A DNA stretch of 64,000 nucleotides from Borrelia sp. HM (GTDB lineage Bacteria; Spirochaetota; Spirochaetia; Borreliales; Borreliaceae), in assembly GCF_019669085.1 (NCBI RefSeq), contig NZ_AP024401.1, positions 186,001 through 250,000 of the forward strand, given 5' to 3'. Below are positions 29,489 through 39,810 of the stretch, piece after piece (position 1 is the stretch's first letter; each line of letters opens with the position of its first letter). The notes beneath the pieces were generated by a model that was not told the origin of the DNA, made no database searches, and worked only from the letters and a program-made list of their open reading frames with translations. The position numbers and the translations under genes were made by a program.

Positions 29489-30319
29489 ATGAAAGGTATT
29501 ATCTTAGCAGCAGGATATGGAACAAGATTCTTACCCATTACAAAGACTATCCCAAAAGAAATGTTGCCAATTTTAAACAAACCATCAATTGATTACATAA
29601 TCGAAGAATTCACTACTTCTGGAATTAAAGAAATATTAATAATAACCTCAAGAAGAAAAATGGTCTTGGATAATTATTTTGACAAAGAGGTTGAACTTGA
29701 AGCTGCATTTACAAAAGAATGCAAAAAAGATTTGCTAGAAAAAATTAAAGTTAAAGATATCAATATTAGTTTTATAAAGCAAAATGAAATGCTAGGCACG
29801 GGTCATGCTTTATTATATGCAAAACCTTGGATAGGAACTGAAGCTGTAATAGTGGCATATCCAGATGATTTACATATTGGAAATCCATCTTTAACAACAC
29901 AATTAATAGAATTGCACAACAAAACCGGAAAAAATATATTATCTGTTATTGAAAATCCCAAAAACATTAATAGATATGGAGTAATAGAATTAAGTGAAGA
30001 TAACATTCATGTAAAAAACATCGTAGAAAAACCAGAAATTGGCAAAGAACCAAGCAATAAAGCATCTATTGGAAGGTTTTTATATACACATGAATTTTTC
30101 CAGTATTTAGAAGATGGGTTTAAACTTCACAAAAAAGGAGAATATCATCATGTTTATGCTTTAAAAAAATTGATATCTGAAAATAAAGTATTATATAAAA
30201 AAGTAGAAGGCGAAAGACTTGATATAGGTGATGTTGATGGTTATTTAGAAGCAATAATAAAAGTTTCAAAACGTGACGAAAAATTACTAAAAATTATCAA
30301 AAAATCATTAAAGGACTAA
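29489..30319 (+). CDS. galU: UTP--glucose-1-phosphate uridylyltransferase
   Basis: GalU makes UDP-glucose from UTP and glucose-1-phosphate, a precursor for glycolipids. The 276-aa protein has the nucleotidyltransferase loop GIILAAGYGTRFLPITKTIPKEMLPI (residues 3-28), DYIIEE, and ENPKNINRYGVIE with VEKPEIGKEPSNKASIGRFLY. Length and motifs are normal. TAGGAG precedes the ATG. The next gene starts at the base after the stop. Confidence 0.94.
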   Translation: MKGIILAAGYGTRFLPITKTIPKEMLPILNKPSIDYIIEEFTTSGIKEILIITSRRKMVLDNYFDKEVELEAAFTKECKKDLLEKIKVKDINISFIKQNEMLGTGHALLYAKPWIGTEAVIVAYPDDLHIGNPSLTTQLIELHNKTGKNILSVIENPKNINRYGVIELSEDNIHVKNIVEKPEIGKEPSNKASIGRFLYTHEFFQYLEDGFKLHKKGEYHHVYALKKLISENKVLYKKVEGERLDIGDVDGYLEAIIKVSKRDEKLLKIIKKSLKD

Positions 30320-32029
30320 ATGAAATTATTAACAAAAAGTCAAACATTTTATGATAATCTTAGAATGTTAAAAAAACACATAATCTTAAACATAGAAGAA
30401 AAAATTTTAAGGTATAGCATATTATCAAAACTTTACAAACTCAATGAATCCGATATTAAAAATCTTATCAAAGTAAGTAAAAATTATGAACTTAAAAAAA
30501 ATTCAATAAATATTACACTTGAAGAATATTATTATGAAGAAATACAAGATACAAAAATCAAAAACTGGATACTTGAAATAATTAGAGAAAAAAATTTATT
30601 ACACATAACAAAAGAAACAAATTTTATTAGTAAAAGATCTGGCATCACATATAAACTAAACGCCACTAACTTTCTAAAAATAATCGAAATACAAAACAAT
30701 CACACATATACAGAAGAAAAAAAAGAATTATATAAACAATTAATCTTGAATTTCTCTAGTAATTTAAAGGTAGAAAATTTAGAATCAACAATAGATATAT
30801 TACTAGCCGTAAGACATCGAAACAAGAAAAAAATTAGCCAAATATTGCAATACAATCAATCATTGCAAAGATTATTCAAATCAAGCTTAAGAAAAAAACA
30901 AAGCAGAATAATTAAAATAAAAAAATTGCTTATTTTAACCTATTGGCCAGTCGGATGTCTATCTCAATCACTTTTTAACAAAATTCTAACACAAAACTAC
31001 AGATATATAATAGATGAAGTTTTAACCTTAAAATACGATGAAATTCTAAAATACCTAAGAACAATAAAAACATTAAGTCTTAATGAAATTTTTTACAAAG
31101 GATCAAATAAAAATTCTAATTTTAACTACTTCTTAAGTGAATTTGTACAATATACCCCAAAAGATTTCCACAATACTTTAAAGACTTATATATCTTCACT
31201 TGAAATAAGTACAATAAAACAATATTTAGAATGGTTTTTTAAAGACAAAGTACCAAATGAATGGAATGACTTTATATTTGCAATTAAATATATTGAAAAA
31301 CATAAGCTGATGAACTTAAATGCAAATATAGAAAATATCACCATAGCAAAATTTAAAGCAGAAGAATTTTTTGTCTCATTTGAAAAAATGAATTTTAATC
31401 CATATGAAGATTTAAAAATCTTTCAAAACAAACACATCAAAAGAACATTTTTACAAAACGTAATAAAATATATAAACGATAATACGAAAAAAATAGATAC
31501 GTACGGATGGATGGCATTTTATATATATGCAGATGAAGATGACAAAGTAAAATTTTCAAAGGATATAGAAAACTTTTTTAAAAACAAAAATTTTGAAATT
31601 CAAAATCAAATATTTGTCTACTTCCTATCTTTTTACCCAAATATTGATAAAAAAATTTTTAACTTTATATCAGAAATCATAACACAACTTGATAAGAGCA
31701 AAATCACAATACCTAAAAAAATAATAAATATGAAAAAAATAAGTTCTTATAATTTAAGCTATCATAAATCATATATTTTAATTAAATCGTTGATTTTAAG
31801 AACAAGGGTATTTAAAAAAATACTAAATAAAAATATTAATCTAGAGGAATTTAAGACTGAAACACTATTACCCGCCATATACTATATTGCTTATTATGCC
31901 AAATCAGACCCAGTATCAGAACAATTGAAAGAAGAAAAAACAATGTCAACAGAACAAAGAGAAGAAATAATGAAATTTGTCATATTCTTAAATCAAGAAC
32001 AAAATAATTTTGACTTTAAAACACTATGA
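30320..32029 (+). CDS. Conserved hypothetical protein, 569 aa
   Basis: This is a long, mostly helical, Lys/Ile/Asn-rich cytoplasmic protein without signal peptide or membrane segment. No motif is recognised. It starts directly after galU (no gap) and precedes the exported TPR/repeat gene, so it is probably in the same transcript. Its helices have no obvious TPR period. Confidence 0.8.
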   Translation: MKLLTKSQTFYDNLRMLKKHIILNIEEKILRYSILSKLYKLNESDIKNLIKVSKNYELKKNSINITLEEYYYEEIQDTKIKNWILEIIREKNLLHITKETNFISKRSGITYKLNATNFLKIIEIQNNHTYTEEKKELYKQLILNFSSNLKVENLESTIDILLAVRHRNKKKISQILQYNQSLQRLFKSSLRKKQSRIIKIKKLLILTYWPVGCLSQSLFNKILTQNYRYIIDEVLTLKYDEILKYLRTIKTLSLNEIFYKGSNKNSNFNYFLSEFVQYTPKDFHNTLKTYISSLEISTIKQYLEWFFKDKVPNEWNDFIFAIKYIEKHKLMNLNANIENITIAKFKAEEFFVSFEKMNFNPYEDLKIFQNKHIKRTFLQNVIKYINDNTKKIDTYGWMAFYIYADEDDKVKFSKDIENFFKNKNFEIQNQIFVYFLSFYPNIDKKIFNFISEIITQLDKSKITIPKKIINMKKISSYNLSYHKSYILIKSLILRTRVFKKILNKNINLEEFKTETLLPAIYYIAYYAKSDPVSEQLKEEKTMSTEQREEIMKFVIFLNQEQNNFDFKTL

Positions 32030-32078
32030 AATATAGAAATATTTGCTTGAAAGTAATAAAATAATATTCATAAAAGAT

Positions 32079-33725
32079 ATGAAAAAATTCTTATTACCGC
32101 TTAAAAATTTATTCATCTCACTAATTTTACTATTGAATTCAAATCTCGGGTATTCACAAAGATTAATTAAAATTGGACAAGAAGAAATAAAAAGTAAAAA
32201 CTACCCACAAGCAATCAAAATACTCAGCGAAGCTATACAGAAATATCCAACAGTACAAAATGGATACTATTTCTTAGCAATAGCTTATAGAGAAAATAAT
32301 CAATTAACAGAAGCAGAGGGAGCATTACTAGATGGAATTGCAATAGGGGGAGATATTGATTATAAACTATATTTTGAACTAGGTAACATAATGTTTAAAC
32401 GAGGAGAGGGTTATTATAATTTAGCAATTAAATATTATTCTAACTCAATTAAAAAAATGCCTAATTATGACAAAGCACTACTTAATAGAGCAAACTCCTA
32501 TGTAGAACAAGGAAAAATTAATTTTAAGCAAAAAGATTATAAAAATTCATGGGATGCATACACTATGGCAATCCATGATTATTCTCAATTTATTACATTA
32601 AGATATGAAAGTGAAAAAAGACAATCTATTCTCCATATGATAGATCTTTTAAGAAATAAAAAAGCAAAACTTGAAAAAATTGATAAAAGTCTAAAAAATA
32701 GAAGTGAACAAATGATTAAAGAACAACAAAAAGAAAAAGACGAAAACAAGACAAAAGAACAACAACAAGATAAGACAAAACAAATACAACAACAAGATAA
32801 GACAAAACAACAACAACAAGATAAAACAAAACAAATACAACAACAAGATAAGACAAAACAAATACAACAACAAGATAAGACAAAACAAATACAACAACAA
32901 GATAAGACAAAAGAACAACAACAAGATAAGACAAAAGAACAACAACAAGATAAGACAAAACAAATACAACAACAAGATAAGACAAAACAACAACAACAAG
33001 ATAAGACAAAACAACAACAACAAGATAAGACAAAACAAATACAACAACAAGATAAGACAAAACAACAACAACAAGATAAGACAAAACAACAACAACAAGA
33101 TAAGACAAAACAAATACAACAACAGCAAGATAAAACAAAACAAATACAACAAGATAAGACAAAACAAATACAACAACAGCAAGATAAAACAAAACAAATA
33201 CAACAAGATAAGACAAAACAACAACAACAAGATAAAACAAAACAAATACAACAAGATAAGACAAAACAAATACAACAACAAGATAAGACAAAACAACAAC
33301 AACAAGATAAAACAAAACAAATACAACAACAAGATAAGACAAAACAAATACAACAACAGCAAGATAAAACAAAACAAATACAACAAGATAAGACACAACA
33401 ACAACAACAAGATAAGACACAACAACAACAACAAGATAAAACAAAACAAATACAACAACAAGATAAGACAAAACAAATACAACAACAGCAAGATAAAACA
33501 AAACAAATACAACAACAAGATAAGACAAAACAAATACAACAACAGCAAGATAAGACAAAACAAATACAACAACAGCAAGATAAGACAAAACGGGATAAGA
33601 CAAAGGATCATCTACAAAATAAAAACACAATGATTAAAAAAGAATTTGAAGACAATTTAAAAACGGATTCTTTAATTGAATTAGACAAAATTAATTGGCA
33701 AGAGGAGTTAAATATAGATGAATAA
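32079..33725 (+). CDS. Exported TPR protein with a long QQQDKTK repeat tract
   Basis: I start at the ATG at 32079 because it opens a clean signal peptide (MKKFLLPLKN... ending SNLGYSQ, about 27 residues). A TTG at 32043 would bury the signal. Residues about 30-150 are TPR-like (QEEIKSKNYPQAIKILSEAIQKYP and further units). Residues about 225-505 are some 33 tandem copies of 5-10 residue units built on QQQDKTK, all in frame. A short acidic tail follows. It is probably periplasmic or surface-linked. It overlaps lmp1 by eight bases and may work with it. Confidence 0.85.
   Translation: MKKFLLPLKNLFISLILLLNSNLGYSQRLIKIGQEEIKSKNYPQAIKILSEAIQKYPTVQNGYYFLAIAYRENNQLTEAEGALLDGIAIGGDIDYKLYFELGNIMFKRGEGYYNLAIKYYSNSIKKMPNYDKALLNRANSYVEQGKINFKQKDYKNSWDAYTMAIHDYSQFITLRYESEKRQSILHMIDLLRNKKAKLEKIDKSLKNRSEQMIKEQQKEKDENKTKEQQQDKTKQIQQQDKTKQQQQDKTKQIQQQDKTKQIQQQDKTKQIQQQDKTKEQQQDKTKEQQQDKTKQIQQQDKTKQQQQDKTKQQQQDKTKQIQQQDKTKQQQQDKTKQQQQDKTKQIQQQQDKTKQIQQDKTKQIQQQQDKTKQIQQDKTKQQQQDKTKQIQQDKTKQIQQQDKTKQQQQDKTKQIQQQDKTKQIQQQQDKTKQIQQDKTQQQQQDKTQQQQQDKTKQIQQQDKTKQIQQQQDKTKQIQQQDKTKQIQQQQDKTKQIQQQQDKTKRDKTKDHLQNKNTMIKKEFEDNLKTDSLIELDKINWQEELNIDE
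32752..33595 (+). repeat. In-frame tandem repeat array (QQQDKTK-type units)
   Basis: The array mixes 21-, 24-, 27- and 30-base units. The core unit is CAACAACAAGATAAGACAAAA. The longer ones add CAAATA or an extra CAA or CAG. All lengths are multiples of three, so copy-number change keeps the frame. Both opposite-strand frames stay open too because the unit contains no stop in them, which is a by-product of the repetition. Such arrays change length by slippage or recombination. Confidence 0.95.
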
Positions 33726-36102
33726 AATAAGAAGCTTACCTATACTAATAATTTTAATATTATTACTTATTGCTTCATTTGGAGGCCTTGGTTATTATGT
33801 GTATAAAAAACGTCTAAACAAAAACAACCAAGAAATAATGTTAAATGAAGTAAAAAATAGTATTATGGAGAGAAATTATAAAAAAGCACACTCAATAACA
33901 AAAATTCTAAAAAATAAATACCCACAAAATACAGACATTGCAATCCTTGAAAATACTTTATCAGAACTTGCAAATAATAGCCCATTTGAATCAAAAGATT
34001 TACAAAGAGATACTGCTAATCAAATACTAGATAAAATACAAGGAAAGGAACAATCAATACCAATAAATAATGAAAATTCCGAGATTGCTTTCAATAATAA
34101 ATATATAAAAGACACTACAAAAACAGAAAATTATGCAGATAGAAAAAATGATACTGGTATTGAAAACGAAGATATTTTAGAATTCAAACAAAACACAATA
34201 CCTGAGAATCTAAATAAAAATAAAATCTCAAATTATGAAAAGCCAAAAAACCTAGATAGCACTAAACATATTGAACACAAAAAAAATCAATTTAACTTAA
34301 AAAAATTAAAAGAAAGTCTAAATAAAGAATTAAATAAAGCTGAAAGCTTCCAACAAGATATCTCAAAACAAGTTTTAGAAAAACACAAACAAAATGAAGA
34401 TAAAATTATCCAAAAGAAGATAGATGACTTGAAAGAAAATAAAATAAATCAAAATCTAAATACTAAGAAAAGAGATCCTATTGTAAAACCAGAAATTAAA
34501 ATAAACAGCACAGATATAAAAAAAACTTCCATTTTACAAAATCAAATAACTAAAAAAATAGATAGGCCTTATAGTTATATTATAAAAAAAACACTCTATG
34601 AGATATTAGATAATATTAATACCGGAAATCCTTTATTTGCTAAAAAAAGACTTAATGAACTCATTCAAAAAGGATTAAGTGATAAATTTAATAAAATTAA
34701 TGATCTAATTGATAAATCACAAACTCAAGAAGCTGCTAATCTCTTAATCAAATTAATAAAACAAGATATTGAACCAAATTTAGCTAACTTAGCAACTAAC
34801 AACTTAGCTAACACAGAAAAAGCTCCTTTTAACAAGGAGCTTTTCAAAAAAGAACAACATAAAAAAGAAAAACCTAAGCTAAAAAGACTTTCAATAGACG
34901 ATCAAACCTCAACAGAAAAAAATCTCAAAACCCGTACAGATAATTCCAATCAATCTATAAACGATTTAGAATCTCTTAAAATGATAGCATTAGCAAGTGA
35001 GAGACATCAAAATTTTAAAAAGGCTGAAGAAATTTATGACAAAATTGCAAGCATTACACAAAACGAAGAAGATTACTATAAAATTGGAGTGATAAAATTT
35101 AAACTAAACAAATATGAAGAATCAATACAAGCATTTGATAAAACAATATCACTAAATCCAAAACATAAAAAGGCATATGCAAATAAAGGAACAAACTTAA
35201 TATTATTAAACAAACTAAAAGAAGCAATTGAGGTTTTCAATAAAGCAATTGCAATCGATCCAAACTATGATATTGCATACTACCAAAAAGGAATAGCAGA
35301 AGAAAAAAACAATGACAAACAAAATGCTTTTTTAAGTTTGAAAAAAGCTTACGATATTACTAAAAATCCTTATTACGCCCTTCAGGCAGGAATTATTGCA
35401 AACCATATGGGTAACTTTAAAGACAGTGAAAAATATCTAGATAAAGCAATAGCTTCAATAAAAGAAAAAAATGATATTATGTTTTACAACTTAGCAATAT
35501 CAAAATTTGAAAATAATAATATTAATGACTCATTAAAAATTATCAATAAAGCTATTAACATAAATCCGCAAAAACCTGAATACCTATATTTAAAAGCATC
35601 CATTTATCTAAATAAAAAAGATTATAATAAAGCAATACCACTTTATAATAATGTAATTTCCAAAAATCCTGAAAATATTACAGCTCATATAAACTTAGCA
35701 ATAGCATACGAAAATTCAGGCAATATACTAAAAGCAATTGAAATTCTTGAAAAAATTAGAAATAAGAATCATTTACTAGCATTAAACAATCTTGGCATAC
35801 TTTACAAAAAACAAAAAAACTATCAAAAAGCAATTGAAATTTTCCAAAAAGCAGAATCTCTCTCAAGTCTTGAAGCAAAATATAATCTTGCAACTACCTT
35901 TATTGATATAAAAGATAATAAAAGAGCTACTAAAAAATTACAAGAATATATAAAAGAAAATCCAAACAATCCAGAAGCCTTACACGCTTTAGGCATAATA
36001 GAATACGATAATAATAAAAATGATACAATACTTAGAGATGTTATTAAAAAATTTCCTAATTACAAACATAACAATATAATAATGCAAATAATAAATAAAT
36101 GA
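33718..36102 (+). CDS. lmp1: Surface-located membrane protein Lmp1-like TPR protein
   Basis: The 794-aa protein has an N-terminal membrane anchor (residues about 6-27, [23 protein letters not shown]). A long charged linker rich in Asn, Lys and Glu follows (about 60-410). The C-terminus has some ten TPR units (from about 420, for example [29 protein letters not shown]). In B. burgdorferi Lmp1 is a surface-exposed virulence protein with a central block of repeats. No such block is visible here. GAGGAG precedes the ATG, and its end overlaps mutL by four bases. Confidence 0.85.
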   Translation: MNKIRSLPILIILILLLIASFGGLGYYVYKKRLNKNNQEIMLNEVKNSIMERNYKKAHSITKILKNKYPQNTDIAILENTLSELANNSPFESKDLQRDTANQILDKIQGKEQSIPINNENSEIAFNNKYIKDTTKTENYADRKNDTGIENEDILEFKQNTIPENLNKNKISNYEKPKNLDSTKHIEHKKNQFNLKKLKESLNKELNKAESFQQDISKQVLEKHKQNEDKIIQKKIDDLKENKINQNLNTKKRDPIVKPEIKINSTDIKKTSILQNQITKKIDRPYSYIIKKTLYEILDNINTGNPLFAKKRLNELIQKGLSDKFNKINDLIDKSQTQEAANLLIKLIKQDIEPNLANLATNNLANTEKAPFNKELFKKEQHKKEKPKLKRLSIDDQTSTEKNLKTRTDNSNQSINDLESLKMIALASERHQNFKKAEEIYDKIASITQNEEDYYKIGVIKFKLNKYEESIQAFDKTISLNPKHKKAYANKGTNLILLNKLKEAIEVFNKAIAIDPNYDIAYYQKGIAEEKNNDKQNAFLSLKKAYDITKNPYYALQAGIIANHMGNFKDSEKYLDKAIASIKEKNDIMFYNLAISKFENNNINDSLKIINKAININPQKPEYLYLKASIYLNKKDYNKAIPLYNNVISKNPENITAHINLAIAYENSGNILKAIEILEKIRNKNHLLALNNLGILYKKQKNYQKAIEIFQKAESLSSLEAKYNLATTFIDIKDNKRATKKLQEYIKENPNNPEALHALGIIEYDNNKNDTILRDVIKKFPNYKHNNIIMQIINK

Positions 36103-37937
36103 ATAAAATCAAATTCCTAGATAAAACTTTAGTACAAAAAATAGCAGCAGGAGAAGTCATAGATAGACCTTGCTCTGTTTTAAGAGAATTGCTTGACAAC
36201 GCAATAGATTCTGAAGCAGATAAAATTGAAGTTTTTCTTGAAGAAGGTGGTATACGCAGAATACTAATAATTGATAATGGTAGTGGGATAAGTAAAGAGG
36301 ATTTAAAAATATGCTACCTACCCCATACAACCTCAAAAATCACTGAAGAACAAGACCTTGAAAAAATAAAAACACTAGGATTTAGAGGAGAAGCTCTATC
36401 AAGTATAGCTATTTGTTCAAATCTTACAATAACAAGTTCAATTACAGGAGAAAACAGTTACCAAATTGAAGTTGAGAATGGAGTTGAAAAGTATTTTAAA
36501 AAGCAATCTGCAATAAATGGCACAATAATAGATATTACAAATCTATTTTATAATTTTCCTGCAAGAAAAAGATTCCTAAAAAAAGATTCTGTTGAAACAA
36601 AAATGTGCATAAAAGTTTTTGAAGAAAAAGCTGTCACTCATCCCAATATTGACTTTAAACTAAGTATAAATAATGAGCTAAGAAAAGTTTATTTTAAAGA
36701 AAGCCTCATAGACAGAGTGCAAAGCGTATATGGAGAAATGATCGAAAACAATAAATTTGGAAAAGTAACAGCTGAATATGAAAATGTAAAAATGAAGATC
36801 TTTTTTGCTCCTCCTAATTTTTCAAGAAACGACAGGCGAAATATAAAAATATTTATAAATAGAAGACCCATCGAAGAAAAAAGCATACTAGAAGCAATTA
36901 TTGAAGGACATAGAAGAATACTAACTAACAGAAATTTTCCAATATGTTATTTATTTTTAGAAATAGATCCCAGATGTATTGATTTTAATATACATCCTCA
37001 AAAAAAAGAAGTAAGATTTTTTAACTTACCATTTCTGCCTAAACAAATTGCAAACAATATTAACGCATTCTTTGATAGAGAAAAAAAAGAAATTTTACAA
37101 GATTATCATAATATAATAATAAAAAGACAATTAACAAATGATGCTCATCTATTACAATCTGAACATGATTCAACAAACCCAGATTTTCAAAATTATGAAA
37201 TTATAAACAATAAAGAATTCGTTCTAAATGCACCACAGGATAATAAAATAACAAATATAATAGAAGATAAAGTAAAATTTGAAAGTCAAAATCTAATTCA
37301 TAAAGATAAACCATCATTTAAAAATCACATACAAAATATTTTTCTACAAACATCTACAACAATAAACGAAATTCAAAAACCAATAGAAAAGCATATATTT
37401 AGATATATGGGGCAACTATTCTCAGAATTCCTAATAGTAGAAAACTATGATGAAGTCTATTTTATAGATCAGCATGCACTTCATGAAAAAATCATATATA
37501 AAAATCTAATCAATTCAAAAAAAACTATCCAAAATCTTTTAGTACCAATTAAATTTCAAGTAGATTCTGAAGATACAAATAAAATATTAGAAAGCGAATT
37601 AGAAGAATATATCAAAATAGACATTATAGTTACCAAAATAAACAATCAAACCTATCAACTAGAATCAATTCCCAATATTTGCAACAAGTATGAACATATT
37701 ATTATTCAATTTTTAAAAACAAGAAAAAGCAAAATCATTGATTCTTTGGAAACCGAATTATATGCAACACTTGCATGTAGACAAGCCATTAAACGCAATG
37801 ATACAATAAGTTCTGAATTTAGTAAATTTTTAATAAATGAATTTTTCAATCTCAAGCTAAAGCATTGTCCACATGGAAGAAAAATTTACCATAAGTTTTC
37901 CAAATTTGAGCTTGAAAAGAGTGTAAATAGAAAATAA
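36099..37937 (+). CDS. mutL: DNA mismatch repair protein MutL
   Basis: The 612-aa protein has the GHKL ATPase motifs in order: [24 protein letters not shown] and [11 protein letters not shown], all in the first 110 residues. The C-terminal part has [12 protein letters not shown] (near residue 453), [10 protein letters not shown] and CPHGRK. These are the metal-dependent endonuclease motifs of non-MutH bacteria, although the second Glu of DQHA(x)2E(x)4E is Lys. It coordinates repair after MutS. The ATG overlaps the lmp1 stop. Confidence 0.94.
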   Translation: MNKIKFLDKTLVQKIAAGEVIDRPCSVLRELLDNAIDSEADKIEVFLEEGGIRRILIIDNGSGISKEDLKICYLPHTTSKITEEQDLEKIKTLGFRGEALSSIAICSNLTITSSITGENSYQIEVENGVEKYFKKQSAINGTIIDITNLFYNFPARKRFLKKDSVETKMCIKVFEEKAVTHPNIDFKLSINNELRKVYFKESLIDRVQSVYGEMIENNKFGKVTAEYENVKMKIFFAPPNFSRNDRRNIKIFINRRPIEEKSILEAIIEGHRRILTNRNFPICYLFLEIDPRCIDFNIHPQKKEVRFFNLPFLPKQIANNINAFFDREKKEILQDYHNIIIKRQLTNDAHLLQSEHDSTNPDFQNYEIINNKEFVLNAPQDNKITNIIEDKVKFESQNLIHKDKPSFKNHIQNIFLQTSTTINEIQKPIEKHIFRYMGQLFSEFLIVENYDEVYFIDQHALHEKIIYKNLINSKKTIQNLLVPIKFQVDSEDTNKILESELEEYIKIDIIVTKINNQTYQLESIPNICNKYEHIIIQFLKTRKSKIIDSLETELYATLACRQAIKRNDTISSEFSKFLINEFFNLKLKHCPHGRKIYHKFSKFELEKSVNRK

Positions 37938-37944
37938 TGCAAAT

Positions 37945-38991
37945 ATGTTTATGATACAAGATCTTAAATCCAAAATTCAAAAAATAATCTCAGAGAGAGA
38001 CAAAAAATTAGTTGAACTTGGCAAAATACTTAAAAACAATAATGTAATAGAACTTAAAAAATTAGAATCTTACACATCTTTAAAGTTAATAGAAAAAGAA
38101 ATATCTCATCTTCAAATAAAATTAAGTCAAGCAGAAGATAATGCAATTAAATTAAAAGAATTGTATCAAAAGATTACAAACCATAAAAAAAACAAAAAAT
38201 ATATTATGCAAACATACGAAATGAAACTTAAAAAAGTTATTGAAGTAATAATAAATCAATATCCAAATAATCTGTCATTAATTTCAGAATACAAAATGAA
38301 CTTTACCAAATTTATACTTGCAAAATATAAATATAAACAAATCGAAATAATAAAATTCAACGAAAAAATTAATTTTTTAAAAAGATTTATGAGAAATATC
38401 AATTCAATGCTAAAATCAATCATCAATCAAATAAATATAAAAACAATAGAAAAAGAATTTGAGACAAAAATACTAAAAAAATATTTATTCTCAGAAAGCT
38501 TAGAACAAATGGTTAATAAATTCATAGAAAATCAAGACCTAAGCAAAGAAATTATTGAAGAATACAGATTAATTAATGAAATTCAATCAGAAATCATAAA
38601 TACAAAAAGTAAAATAAAACACCACAAAACTAAAGAAAATATTCATAATCAAAATAAAATAGAAAGCACAATTAATATTGTTCAAATAAATAAAGAAGCT
38701 ATTTTAAAAAAAATTGCCGAAGAATTTATTGAAATGTCAAAAACAGAAAAAGGATTAAATAAAAGTGGAGCAATTAATTCATTGTTAGAATCAATAAAAG
38801 CTCTAAATCAACAAATATCTAAATTAGACACAACTTTAATAAAAACAATCAAAATCGAAGAAGTTGAAAAAATACAGCAAAATATTAAACAACTAATAAG
38901 TAACAAAGAATCAATTGAAGATAAATTAAAAGCATTAAATTCAAAAATAGAAGCTATACAAAATGAAATCAATGAACTTGACAATCAATAA
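37945..38991 (+). CDS. Coiled-coil protein of unknown function
   Basis: The 348-aa protein is almost wholly charged helix with heptad patterns (for example LESYTSLKLIEKEISHLQIKLSQAEDNAIKLKE and the C-terminal IEDKLKALNSKIEAIQNEINELD). There is no signal peptide or membrane segment. It follows mutL by seven bases. Two start ATGs are close together (37945, 37951). The function is unknown. Confidence 0.82.
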   Translation: MFMIQDLKSKIQKIISERDKKLVELGKILKNNNVIELKKLESYTSLKLIEKEISHLQIKLSQAEDNAIKLKELYQKITNHKKNKKYIMQTYEMKLKKVIEVIINQYPNNLSLISEYKMNFTKFILAKYKYKQIEIIKFNEKINFLKRFMRNINSMLKSIINQINIKTIEKEFETKILKKYLFSESLEQMVNKFIENQDLSKEIIEEYRLINEIQSEIINTKSKIKHHKTKENIHNQNKIESTINIVQINKEAILKKIAEEFIEMSKTEKGLNKSGAINSLLESIKALNQQISKLDTTLIKTIKIEEVEKIQQNIKQLISNKESIEDKLKALNSKIEAIQNEINELDNQ

Positions 38992-39067
38992 AAAAGTAAA
39001 TACAATATTTCAAAGCTTTAAGAGACGTTAAATATGTTTAATAGCTTTTTAGCTTTGATTATAAAAA

Positions 39068-39141
39068 GGGCCCATAGCTCAGTTGGTTAGAGCCCCCGAC
39101 TCATAATCGGGTGGTCCCAGGTTCAAGTCCTGGTGGGCCCA
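39068..39141 (+). tRNA. CAU-anticodon tRNA, probably tRNA-Ile2 (lysidine type)
   Basis: The acceptor GGGCCCA/TGGGCCC is fully paired, so this is not an initiator. The D arm is GCTC/GAGC, the anticodon stem CCCGA/TCGGG has loop CTCATAA, and the T arm loop is TTCAAGT. The anticodon is CAU. C4-G69, C5-G68 and C6-G67 in the acceptor and the CUCAUAA loop resemble tRNA-Ile2, whose CAU is converted by TilS to read AUA, more than elongator tRNA-Met. The tRNA itself is certain; its amino acid is inferred. Confidence 0.93.
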
Positions 39142-39144
39142 AAC

Positions 39145-39810
39145 TTAATTTAATTTAAAAAATAAATTAGAATTTTTTCCTATGAAATAAAATCCCAGAT
39201 AAGTATCAAAATCACCACCACTTACTTGAACATTACCTAAATCTTCTATCTTAACAACTGAATATAAAAAGTCAATTTCACCCTCAGGTGTTTTAATCAA
39301 ATACACCTTATTGCCACTAATTTCCTTTAATTTAACCATATCTTTCAATTTATATACATAATCATGCACTAAAAATAACTCTTCTTCTGACAAGCTTAAA
39401 TTTATGATAATATCCTTACTATATACTCTCATTCCAAAATCAAAAAGATGAACCTTTGCTTCAAAAGCTTGAAAAGTTTTATCCCCAACATTAAACCTCA
39501 AATCTCGACAATAAAGAATATCCTTACCAAGTACAGAATCAACAAAATAAGAAACATATTTATCCTTAGTTATTTCAATAAATTCCTTACTATTAATATT
39601 TTCAAAAACAAATTTGCTTATATCTTTAGAATTTAAAACTCTAACGGCCAAATCAAAAGTCATAAAATAATCGGACTTATTCTTAGTGAAATAATAATTA
39701 AGTACATAATCAACTTCCCGCAGATCAGGATAACTCATCTCACAAGAAAAAAAAGCAATAAAAAAAATTAAATAAAAGAATATTTTGTTAATATTTAAAT
39801 CTCTCAACAT
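39145..39810 (-). CDS. Putative lipoprotein, 221 aa
   Basis: From the ATG at 39810 the protein begins MLRDLNINKIFFYLIFFIAFFSCEMSYPD, a lipoprotein signal with Cys at about residue 23 (FFSC). An ATG at 39849 adds 13 residues. The mature part is beta-rich and unknown. The start lies 23 bases inside the end of efp. Its stop is three bases from the convergent tRNA, an unusually tight junction. Confidence 0.8.
   Translation of the reverse strand: MLRDLNINKIFFYLIFFIAFFSCEMSYPDLREVDYVLNYYFTKNKSDYFMTFDLAVRVLNSKDISKFVFENINSKEFIEITKDKYVSYFVDSVLGKDILYCRDLRFNVGDKTFQAFEAKVHLFDFGMRVYSKDIIINLSLSEEELFLVHDYVYKLKDMVKLKEISGNKVYLIKTPEGEIDFLYSVVKIEDLGNVQVSGGDFDTYLGFYFIGKNSNLFFKLN

Noticed and set aside
32752-33595. 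CRISPR-like repeat array
   Set aside because: The units are 21-30 bases with no unique spacers, all in one reading frame, and no cas genes are nearby.
32691-33630. Two long open frames (about 304-306 aa, very hydrophobic) on the minus strand
   Set aside because: They are opposite the QQQDKTK array; the repeat unit has no stop in those frames, so they are open as a by-product. No ribosome site, and composition follows the repeat.
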